A stretch of DNA of 5,701 nucleotides from Gammaproteobacteria bacterium (lineage in GTDB: Bacteria > Pseudomonadota > Gammaproteobacteria > SURF-13): assembly GCA_023381235.1 (NCBI GenBank), contig JAMCTV010000098.1, positions 3,857 through 9,557 on the forward strand. Reading direction: 5' to 3'. The notes beneath the pieces were generated by a model. It was not told the origin of the DNA. It did no database searches and worked only from the letters and a program-made list of their open reading frames with translations. Within the stretch, counting starts at the first letter, position 1. Each line of letters opens with the position of its first letter. The position numbers were made by a program, and so were the translations under genes. This document shows, one piece after another, positions 1 through 4,398 of the stretch.

Positions 1-632
1 CGCTCGTCGAGCAGGCGGATGCGCACGCCGGAGTTCAGGAACGACAGCTCGCGCAGGCGCTGGGCCAGGATGTCGTAGTGAAAATCAATATGGGTGAAGA
101 TGGTCGGGCTGGGCTTGAAATACACCTCGGTGCCGCGCTGCTGGCTCTCGCCGACCACCTTGAGCGGGGCCTTGGGTACGCCGAGGTGATATTCCTGCTG
201 GTGCTTTTTGCCGTCGCGGTGGATGGTGAGGCGCAGCACGTCGGACAGGGCGTTCACCACCGACACGCCCACGCCGTGCAGGCCGCCGGACACCTTGTAT
301 GAATCGCTGTCGAATTTACCGCCGGAGTGCAGCGTGGTCATGATGACCTCGGCGGCGGAGACGCCCTCTTCCCGGTGGATGTCCACCGGGATGCCGCGCC
401 CGTTGTCGGTGACGCTGACCCCGCCGTCGGCGTGAATGGTGACCGTGACCTCGGTGCAGTAGCCGGCCAGCGCCTCGTCCACCGCATTGTCCACCACCTC
501 GAACACCATGTGGTGCAAACCGGTGCCGTCATCGGTGTCGCCGATGTACATGCCGGGGCGCTTGCGTACCGCGTCCAGCCCCTTGAGGACCTTGATGCTG
601 GTGGAGTCGTAGATGGCGGCAGGCTGGTTCAT
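1..632 (-). CDS. gyrB: DNA gyrase subunit B, N-terminal part (cut by window edge)
   Basis: GyrB is the ATPase subunit of DNA gyrase (GyrA2GyrB2), which introduces negative supercoils in the cytoplasm. Reading leftward from the ATG at 630-632 gives 210 uninterrupted codons opening MNQPAAIYDSTSIKVLKG, followed by the family hallmark RKRPGMYIGDTDDGTGLHH. The GHKL ATPase fold is visible: catalytic Glu45 and Mg-binding Asn49 in FEVVDNAVDEAL, the DNGRGIP nucleotide motif with Asp76, and GGLHGVGVSVVNALS at residues 116-130. Numbering is offset by +3 from E. coli GyrB (E42, N46, D73). An in-frame TAG eight codons upstream supports this start, although no clear Shine-Dalgarno precedes it. The C-terminal transducer and TOPRIM domains lie outside the window. 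Its immediate upstream neighbour is dnaN; the usual recF is missing. It appears to have its own promoter. Confidence 0.97.
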   Translation of the reverse strand, partial: MNQPAAIYDSTSIKVLKGLDAVRKRPGMYIGDTDDGTGLHHMVFEVVDNAVDEALAGYCTEVTVTIHADGGVSVTDNGRGIPVDIHREEGVSAAEVIMTTLHSGGKFDSDSYKVSGGLHGVGVSVVNALSDVLRLTIHRDGKKHQQEYHLGVPKAPLKVVGESQQRGTEVYFKPSPTIFTHIDFHYDILAQRLRELSFLNSGVRIRLLDE

Positions 633-647
633 TTTGCGAGTCGGTAA

Positions 648-665
648 CAGCTAAAATTATAGCTG
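648..665. repeat. inverted repeat over the gyrB -10
   Basis: CAGCTA (648-653) and TAGCTG (660-665) are exact reverse complements flanking a 6-bp AT-only centre; 16 of 18 positions are symmetric. The gyrB TATAAT lies inside. It could be an operator, a supercoiling-sensitive promoter structure, or chance; no protein is identified for it. Confidence 0.5.
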
Positions 666-684
666 ATTTTCACTCTGCTGTCGC
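656..684 (-). promoter_or_regulatory. gyrB promoter (sigma70-type)
   Basis: On the minus strand there is a perfect -10, TATAAT (656-661), 17 bp from GCGACA (679-684), a 4/6 match to the -35 consensus. The predicted start near 649 would leave a short leader of roughly 17 nt before the gyrB ATG at 632. The -10 is embedded in the inverted repeat at 648-665. Seen directly in sequence; promoter activity is inferred. Confidence 0.7.
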
Positions 685-708
685 CGGTTTTGTGGCCAAG
701 CTGGGCGA

Positions 709-724
709 TGTTCCACGTGGAACA
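709..724. other. parS-like ParB-binding palindrome, copy 1
   Basis: TGTTCCACGTGGAACA is a perfect 16-bp palindrome (18 bp including the flanking A and T). It fits the chromosomal parS pattern TGTTNCACGTGNAACA bound by the ParB/Spo0J family. Its oriC-proximal position is typical for sites used in origin segregation. It lies about 25 bp upstream of the gyrB -35, so bound ParB could also affect gyrB. parA and parB are not in the window. Confidence 0.88.
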
Positions 725-754
725 TTGAGATAGTTTTGCTTGCCTACCTCCTAA

Positions 755-770
755 TGTTCCACGTGGAACA
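755..770. other. parS-like ParB-binding palindrome, copy 2
   Basis: A second exact copy of the same 16-bp palindrome, again with a symmetric A/T extension. It is 46 bp (start to start) from copy 1 and 12 bp from the dnaN stop codon. Two identical perfect copies in a 150-base spacer make chance very unlikely and support a ParB nucleation pair. Confidence 0.88.
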
Positions 771-785
771 TAGGGCCCCGCCCTA
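771..785 (-). terminator. short hairpin over the dnaN stop, weak terminator candidate
   Basis: TAGGGC (771-776) and GCCCTA (780-785) form a perfect 6-bp stem with a 3-nt loop that includes the dnaN TAG. No T-run follows on the minus strand, so intrinsic termination is doubtful. The adjacent parS palindrome could also fold in RNA. It may protect the 3' end or mean nothing. Confidence 0.25.
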
Positions 786-1886
786 CAGCCGCATCGGCAT
801 CACGACATACTTGCAGCCGTCCGCCTCCACCCCCTCCAGTTGGGCGCTGCTGTTGCTATCGGTAAGATAAATCCGCACCTTGTCCTGGCCCACTGCATTC
901 AGCGCATCGAGCAGGTAATTGGCGTTGAATCCCACCTCCAGCGGCTCGCCCTGGTAGTCAATGGCGATGTCTTCCTCCGCCTCCTCCTGCTCCGGGTTGT
1001 GCGTGTGCAGGTGCAGTTCGCCCGGCTTGAACTGCATGCGCACGCTGCGGAATTTCTCGTTGGACAGTACGGAGGTCCGCACCAAGGCCTGGCGCAGCGG
1101 TTCACGCGCCGCCTCGACACATTTGTCGTCGGTGCGCGGCAGCACCCGCTGGTAATCGGGAAAGCGTCCGTCTATCTGTTTGGAGGTAAGCGTCACTGCG
1201 CCCGCGATGAACCGGATGTGGTTGCTGGTAAGCTGCACCGTCACTTCACCCTCCTGGTCCTGCAGGATGCGTTGCAGCTCTAGCACGCCCTTGCGCGGCA
1301 GGATAACCTGTTTGTCTTGTTTACACGGGTGTTGCGCGTGCGTGTCACACAGCGCCATGCGGTGGCCGTCGGTGGCGACAGTAATCAGGCGTTCCGGCTT
1401 GAGCTCAACGAGCATGCCGTTGAGGTAATAGCGTACGTCCTGTTGCGCCATGGCGAACTGGGTGCGCTCCAGTTGGCGGCGCAACTGAGCCTGCGGTATG
1501 GTGAACTCCACCTCCGGCTGCAGCTTCTCCAGCGCGGGGAATTCCGCGGCGGGCAAGGTGGCAAGGGCGAAGCGTCCTTTCCCGCTGCGCAGCACGCCGC
1601 GCTCCTTCTCGACACTCAGTTCCACCGCCGCTCCTTCAGGCAAGGCGCGGCAGATATCCAGCAGCTTGCGCGCCGGCAGGGTAGCCTTTCCCGCCTCCGC
1701 CGGTTTATCCAGCGGGACGTTTACCGTCAATTCAACCTCCAAGTCGGTTGCCGTGACCGTCATGCTGTCTTTCTCCACGGTAACCAGAACATTGGAGAGT
1801 ATGGGTAGGGTCTGTTTACGCTCCACCACACCGCCTACAAGCTGTAGCGGGCGCAGCAATGTATCGCGAGTAAGTATAAGTTTCAT
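783..1886 (-). CDS. dnaN: DNA polymerase III beta subunit (sliding clamp)
   Basis: The beta clamp is a ring-shaped dimer that holds DNA polymerase III and other partners on DNA. The 367-residue product matches the usual length of about 366. It has an N-terminal MKLILTRDTLLRPLQLVGGVV, the ATDGHRMA motif at residues 171-178, QIDGRFPDYQRVLP at about 237-250, GFNANYLLDALNAV at 319-332, and the hallmark C-terminus YVVMPMRL (360-367), which contributes to the hydrophobic partner-binding pocket. Three clamp domains of roughly 120 residues are expected and the length fits. The ATG start is preceded by AAAGG at 9 nt. The gene lies downstream of dnaA across an oriC-like spacer, and its stop is followed by two parS sites and then gyrB, without recF. 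A candidate promoter lies inside the origin spacer. Confidence 0.98.
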   Translation of the reverse strand: MKLILTRDTLLRPLQLVGGVVERKQTLPILSNVLVTVEKDSMTVTATDLEVELTVNVPLDKPAEAGKATLPARKLLDICRALPEGAAVELSVEKERGVLRSGKGRFALATLPAAEFPALEKLQPEVEFTIPQAQLRRQLERTQFAMAQQDVRYYLNGMLVELKPERLITVATDGHRMALCDTHAQHPCKQDKQVILPRKGVLELQRILQDQEGEVTVQLTSNHIRFIAGAVTLTSKQIDGRFPDYQRVLPRTDDKCVEAAREPLRQALVRTSVLSNEKFRSVRMQFKPGELHLHTHNPEQEEAEEDIAIDYQGEPLEVGFNANYLLDALNAVGQDKVRIYLTDSNSSAQLEGVEADGCKYVVMPMRL

Positions 1887-1895
1887 TTACTTTAA

Positions 1896-1900
1896 CCTTT
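1896..1900 (-). promoter_or_regulatory. dnaN ribosome binding site
   Basis: AAAGG on the minus strand, 9 nt before the dnaN ATG. It supports the chosen start, which also matches the family N-terminus. Confidence 0.6.
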
Positions 1901-1934
1901 AGTTATTGATTGTTGGCCGTTTTGCTGAGTAACC

Positions 1935-1964
1935 AGTATAATCCATTCTAAATCAATATGTTAT
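1935..1964 (-). promoter_or_regulatory. candidate dnaN promoter
   Basis: On the minus strand TATACT (1935-1940, 5/6 to the -10) lies 18 bp from ATAACA (1959-1964, 4/6 to the -35). The predicted start is about 40 nt upstream of the dnaN ATG. The -35 overlaps the IHF-consensus match, so transcription and origin architecture could interfere. The very AT-rich context raises the false-positive chance. Confidence 0.4.
1951..1963 (+). promoter_or_regulatory. IHF binding-site match in oriC
   Basis: AATCAATATGTTA fits WATCAANNNNTTR at every fixed position. It lies 14 bp from the nearest DnaA box. IHF bends DNA and assists unwinding in E. coli oriC. A one-mismatch site in the opposite orientation lies at 1899-1911. 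Confidence 0.5.
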
Positions 1965-1977
1965 AATGTTCTAGTGC

Positions 1978-1986
1978 TGTGGATAA
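1978..1986 (-). promoter_or_regulatory. DnaA box 1 (perfect)
   Basis: TGTGGATAA on the plus strand is the exact complement of the DnaA-box consensus TTATCCACA. It is the box closest to the IHF site and the AT-rich dnaN-proximal stretch. Confidence 0.85.
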
Positions 1987-2009
1987 CTATCCTATATCAT
2001 TGTGTTTTC

Positions 2010-2018
2010 TGTGGATAA
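2010..2018 (-). promoter_or_regulatory. DnaA box 2 (perfect)
   Basis: TGTGGATAA, same orientation as box 1 and 32 bp from it, about three helical turns, so both may face the same side of the DNA. Confidence 0.85.
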
Positions 2019-2044
2019 ATTATATCTGGGAGTTGTACCGAATA

Positions 2045-2053
2045 TTATCCACA
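2045..2053 (+). promoter_or_regulatory. DnaA box 3 (perfect)
   Basis: TTATCCACA on the plus strand, inverted relative to boxes 1 and 2, and 11 bp (start to start) from box 4. Confidence 0.85.
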
Positions 2054-2055
2054 GT

Positions 2056-2064
2056 ATATCCACA
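2056..2064 (+). promoter_or_regulatory. DnaA box 4 (one mismatch)
   Basis: ATATCCACA differs from TTATCCACA only at the first base. It is in tandem with box 3, about one helical turn apart, and directly abuts the dnaA stop codon. Confidence 0.65.
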
Positions 2065-3399
2065 TCAAGAGGTCAGGATACGCACAAGCACTGAATATTC
2101 CTCTGCAAGCCGTGCATCCCCATCTTTCAACTCACAAACCTTGCGGCAGGCATGTATCACGGTGGTGTGATCGCGTCCGCCGAAGGCGCGCCCAATCTCG
2201 GGCAGGCTGTTGTTGGTGAGGTCCTTGGCCAGCGCCATGGCGATCTGGCGCGGGCGCGCCAAGGTGCGCGAGCGGCGCGGCGAGTTCAGGTCAGCCACAC
2301 GCATCTTGTAGTAATCCGCCACGGTTTTCTGGATGTTTTCAATCGTGACCAGTTTGTCCTGTAACGCAAGCAGGTCGCGCAGCGCCTCTTTGGCAAGCTC
2401 CAGCGTGATGGGCCGGTGGGTGAAACGCGCGTTGGCGACCACGCGCCGCAAAGCGCCCTCCAGTTCGCGGATATTGGCGCGGAAACGCTTGGCGATGAAG
2501 AAGGCGACGTCGTCGGGCAGTTGCGTCTCCACCTGTTCCGCCTTGCTCATCAGAATCGCGACGCGCGTTTCCAGTTCCGGCGGCTCGATGACCACGGTCA
2601 GGCCCCAGCCGAAACGCGAGGTCAGGCGCTCTTCCAGCCCGCTTACCTCTTTCGGGTAGCGGTCGCAGGTCATCACAACCTGGCGCTGACCTTCAAGCAG
2701 CGCATTGAAGGTGTGGAAGAACTCTTCCTGCGAGCGCTCCTTGCCGGCAAAGAACTGAATATCGTCTATGAGCAGCGCATCCACCGAACGGTAGTAACGC
2801 TTGAAATCGTCAATGGTGTTGTGCTGCAGCGCCTTGACCATGTCCGCCACGTAGCGCTCGGAGTGGAGATATACCACGCGCGCCGCGGGGCGGTGCTGCT
2901 TGATGTAATTGCCGATGGCGTGCATCAGATGTGTCTTGCCGAGGCCCACGCCGCCGTAAATAAACAGCGGGTTGTAGGCGCCGGTCAGGTCCTGTGCCGC
3001 CTGCAGCGAGGCGGCGCGCGCGAGCTCGTTGGATTTGCCCGCCACGAAGGCGTCGAAGGTATATTCCGGGTTCAGCCAGGTCGGCCCGCTGTCGCGTGCG
3101 GCGGCGCTACCGATAAGCGTCGCCCCTTGCTGCGCCGGGGTGGGCGCGGGCGCGATCTGGCGCCTGGCGCCGACCTCGATCTGCACCCGCGGCGCCCTGC
3201 CGTTGGCAAGCTGCACCACGGCGGCATTGATCTGTTCGATGAAGCGTTCGTTCACCCAGTCCAGCACAAAACGGTTGGGGGCAAGCAGGCGCAGGCTGGC
3301 GCCGTCCTCGATGGCATGCAGCGGACGGATCCAGGTGTTAAATTGTTGCGGAGACAGCTCGCCTTCCAGGCGGCCGAGACATTTTTCCCACAGACCCAA
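2065..3399 (-). CDS. dnaA: chromosomal replication initiator protein DnaA
   Basis: DnaA is the AAA+ initiator that binds DnaA boxes, oligomerises with ATP, melts oriC and loads the DnaB helicase. The 444-residue product is of ordinary length. Domain I is at the N-terminus (WEKCLGRLEGELSPQQFNTWI), followed by a short variable linker rich in Ala, Pro and Gln around residues 78-105. The AAA+ core shows Walker A GGVGLGKTH (149-157), Walker B LLIDDIQF (209-216), a sensor 1 segment MTCDRYPKEV, the arginine-finger stretch LEERLTSRFGWGL and sensor 2 IRELEGALRRV. Domain IV carries the DnaA signature GGRDHTTVIHACRK (407-420). The start is TTG: a Shine-Dalgarno lies 7 nt upstream, the N-terminus aligns with the family, and I see no better ATG. 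Cys245 replaces the Ser often found in sensor 1, probably tolerated. The gene reads toward the oriC-like spacer. Confidence 0.98.
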   Translation of the reverse strand: MGLWEKCLGRLEGELSPQQFNTWIRPLHAIEDGASLRLLAPNRFVLDWVNERFIEQINAAVVQLANGRAPRVQIEVGARRQIAPAPTPAQQGATLIGSAAARDSGPTWLNPEYTFDAFVAGKSNELARAASLQAAQDLTGAYNPLFIYGGVGLGKTHLMHAIGNYIKQHRPAARVVYLHSERYVADMVKALQHNTIDDFKRYYRSVDALLIDDIQFFAGKERSQEEFFHTFNALLEGQRQVVMTCDRYPKEVSGLEERLTSRFGWGLTVVIEPPELETRVAILMSKAEQVETQLPDDVAFFIAKRFRANIRELEGALRRVVANARFTHRPITLELAKEALRDLLALQDKLVTIENIQKTVADYYKMRVADLNSPRRSRTLARPRQIAMALAKDLTNNSLPEIGRAFGGRDHTTVIHACRKVCELKDGDARLAEEYSVLVRILTS

Positions 3400-3406
3400 A
3401 GCAACG

Positions 3407-3414
3407 ACCCCCTC
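3407..3414 (-). promoter_or_regulatory. dnaA ribosome binding site fixing a TTG start
   Basis: GAGGGGGT on the minus strand, 7 nt before the TTG at 3397-3399. Good spacing and complementarity support the non-ATG start; no in-frame ATG or GTG lies just upstream. Confidence 0.65.
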
Positions 3415-3471
3415 ACAGGATGCTGAAAAGGCGTCTTACGGCGTGCGCACGGCTGGCGGACACGCGGCGCG

Positions 3472-3490
3472 GATAGTTTACTGTACTATC
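3472..3490. repeat. inverted repeat upstream of dnaA
   Basis: GATAGT (3472-3477) and ACTATC (3485-3490) are exact reverse complements around a 7-bp centre. The right arm, read on the minus strand, doubles as the candidate dnaA -10. It could be an operator or chance. Confidence 0.4.
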
Positions 3491-3514
3491 TGGACACAAT
3501 CAGCAGGCGTTCAG
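3485..3514 (-). promoter_or_regulatory. weak candidate dnaA promoter
   Basis: On the minus strand CTGAAC (3509-3514) is followed after 18 bp by GATAGT (3485-3490), a 4/6 match to the -10. The leader would be about 80 nt. Both hexamers are weak and other placements are possible. No DnaA box overlaps, so classical autorepression is not apparent here. Confidence 0.25.
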
Positions 3515-3580
3515 TCTATACGGTAAACAGCACGCGCGCCAGACAAACGAAGAGAGGGGCGTGAAAGAGCAGTTTTTACA

Positions 3581-3609
3581 TTGACATACAGTGCGCCGGG
3601 AAATAAAAT
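3581..3609 (+). promoter_or_regulatory. rpmH operon promoter (sigma70-type)
   Basis: A perfect -35, TTGACA (3581-3586), lies exactly 17 bp from TAAAAT (3604-3609, 5/6 to the -10). Transcription should begin near 3616, giving a leader of about 57 nt before rpmH. This is the strongest promoter in the window, as expected for a ribosomal protein operon. Confidence 0.8.
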
Positions 3610-3672
3610 GGGCTGTTTGTGAATTAAAAACCTGATCAGCCAGAGTTTGTGCAGGGTGTCCGTAGTGCGAAC

Positions 3673-3807
3673 ATGAAGAGAACATTCCAGCCCAGCATCA
3701 TCAAACGCAAGCGCACCCACGGCTTCCGCGCCCGCATGGCGACGCCGGGCGGGCGGGCGGTGATCAAGGCGCGGCGCGCCAAGGGCCGCAAGCGTCTCAG
3801 CGCTTAA
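3673..3807 (+). CDS. rpmH: 50S ribosomal protein L34 (bL34)
   Basis: bL34 is a tiny, very basic protein of the large ribosomal subunit that contacts 23S rRNA. The 44-residue product opens MKRTFQPSIIKRKRTHGFRA, continues with RMATPGGRAVIKARRAKGRKRL and ends SA; this is the full family pattern and normal length. The ATG fits the family start. The Shine-Dalgarno is weak: a purine-rich AGGG lies about 15 nt upstream, further than ideal. It is the first gene of the plus-strand cluster, preceded by a near-consensus promoter and followed after 8 nt by rnpA, the usual arrangement near bacterial origins. It diverges from dnaA. Confidence 0.98.
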   Translation: MKRTFQPSIIKRKRTHGFRARMATPGGRAVIKARRAKGRKRLSA

Positions 3808-3815
3808 ACCGCAGT

Positions 3816-4172
3816 TTGCCGCGCACGCCTCACCCGCGCAGCCACCGGCTGAACCAGCCAGAACAGTACCGGCGCGTATTCGAGAACTCCTGCCGCGCCG
3901 GTGACGACACCCTGCAAATCGTGGCGCGCCGCAACGAGTGCGGGTATGCGCGCCTGGGTCTGGCGGTGTCCAAGGCCGCGATAAAATCCGCCGCCGCGCG
4001 CAACCGGGTAAAACGCGTGGCGCGTGAATTTTTCCGCCTGCACCGCGACGAGCTCGGCAACCTGGACTGCGTGGTACTGGCCCGGCGCGGCGCGGATCAA
4101 AAAACCAGGCGGCAATTACGCGACACCCTGCACAAACTCTGGCCCCAACTCGCCCGATGCAAAAAATCCTGA
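3816..4172 (+). CDS. rnpA: ribonuclease P protein component
   Basis: RnpA is the protein cofactor of RNase P; with the catalytic RNA it trims the 5' leaders of tRNA precursors. The 118-residue basic product has the family opening RLNQPEQYRRVFENS, with the aromatic Y/F residues that line the substrate-leader cleft. It also has the signature RLGLAVSKAAIKSAAARNRVKRVAREFFR (residues 46-74) with the conserved RNR at 62-64. Length is usual. The start is TTG, 8 nt after the rpmH stop; I see no ATG or GTG in frame nearby and no good Shine-Dalgarno, so translation may be coupled to rpmH. The 3' end overlaps yidD by 16 nt. A CTG about 11 codons further on is a less likely start. Confidence 0.95.
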   Translation: MPRTPHPRSHRLNQPEQYRRVFENSCRAGDDTLQIVARRNECGYARLGLAVSKAAIKSAAARNRVKRVAREFFRLHRDELGNLDCVVLARRGADQKTRRQLRDTLHKLWPQLARCKKS

Positions 4173-4396
4173 CCGGCCTCATCCGCTGCTACCGCTATCT
4201 GCTCAGCCCCTGGCTGGGGCAGCACTGCCGCTTTCATCCCAGTTGTTCCTGTTACGCCCTGGAGGCGATCAACCATCACGGCGCGTATTACGGCGCGTGG
4301 CTCGCTGCCAGGCGCTTGTTGCGCTGCCACCCCTGGCATGAAGGCGGTTATGACCCGGTGCCGCCGGCATTGACCCACAGATCACGCTCACTTTAA
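4157..4396 (+). CDS. yidD: membrane protein insertion efficiency factor YidD
   Basis: YidD is a small inner-membrane-associated protein that assists YidC-dependent insertion of membrane proteins. The 79-residue product carries an amphipathic N-terminus (GLIRCYRYLLSPWLGQ), the Cys-rich core CRFHPSCSCYALEAI (residues 24-38) and the C-terminal HPWHEGGYDPVPP block (58-70), all diagnostic of the family. E. coli YidD is slightly longer (85). The ATG lies inside rnpA, overlapping it by 16 nt, and has no clear Shine-Dalgarno, which suggests translational coupling. yidC follows after 2 nt, matching the shared function. Confidence 0.96.
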   Translation: MQKILTGLIRCYRYLLSPWLGQHCRFHPSCSCYALEAINHHGAYYGAWLAARRLLRCHPWHEGGYDPVPPALTHRSRSL

Positions 4397-4398
4397 AA

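Larger units (their letters stand above)
1887..2064. other. oriC: probable replication origin (oriC), dnaA-dnaN spacer
   Basis: This 178-base spacer is about 32 % GC by hand count, in sharp contrast to the flanking GC-rich genes. It contains three perfect DnaA boxes (1978-1986, 2010-2018, 2045-2053), a near-perfect one (2056-2064), and an exact IHF-consensus match (1951-1963). The two left boxes point one way and the two right boxes the other. The box-free AT-rich stretch 1887-1977 is a plausible unwinding element, though I found no clear 13-mer or DnaA-trio array. DnaA boxes next to dnaA and dnaN are established oriC hallmarks; that this is the active origin is inference. The other dnaA spacer (3400-3672) has no good box. 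Confidence 0.8.
3400..3672. other. divergent dnaA-rpmH intergenic region
   Basis: This 273-base spacer separates two outward-reading transcription units. It contains the dnaA ribosome binding site, an inverted repeat with a weak dnaA promoter candidate (3472-3514), and a strong rpmH promoter (3581-3609) with a leader of about 57 nt. I looked for DnaA boxes and found none convincing. Open reading frames crossing it look like antisense shadows. Confidence 0.7.

Noticed and set aside
657..725. Minus-strand 22-codon frame starting inside parS copy 1
   Set aside because: Its ATG belongs to the palindrome, it is 20 nt from the nearest Shine-Dalgarno, and it has no resemblance to RecF.
840..1808. 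Plus-strand open frames inside dnaN
   Set aside because: Shadows of dnaN in a GC-rich context, with no start signals or domain motifs.
3382..3393. Possible DnaA box near the dnaA start (TTTTTCCCACAG)
   Set aside because: It does not fit TTWTNCACA; the extra C shifts the spacing, leaving at least one core mismatch.
2416..3426. A 336-codon plus-strand open frame antisense to dnaA
   Set aside because: It mirrors dnaA, whose motifs are unmistakable. GC-rich genes commonly leave long open antisense frames, and the peptide shows no recognisable domain.
3616..3624. Possible DnaA box in the rpmH leader (around TTGTGAATT)
   Set aside because: It has two mismatches to the consensus and stands alone.
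3611..3641. Possible leader hairpin GGCTG...CAGCC before rpmH
   Set aside because: The stem is only 5 bp with a loop of about 21 nt, and its left arm begins at or before the predicted transcript start.
3511..4182. A 223-codon minus-strand open frame across rnpA, rpmH and the dnaA-rpmH spacer
   Set aside because: It is antisense to two clear genes and to a strong promoter; its Arg/Ala/Gly-rich peptide looks like a composition artefact.
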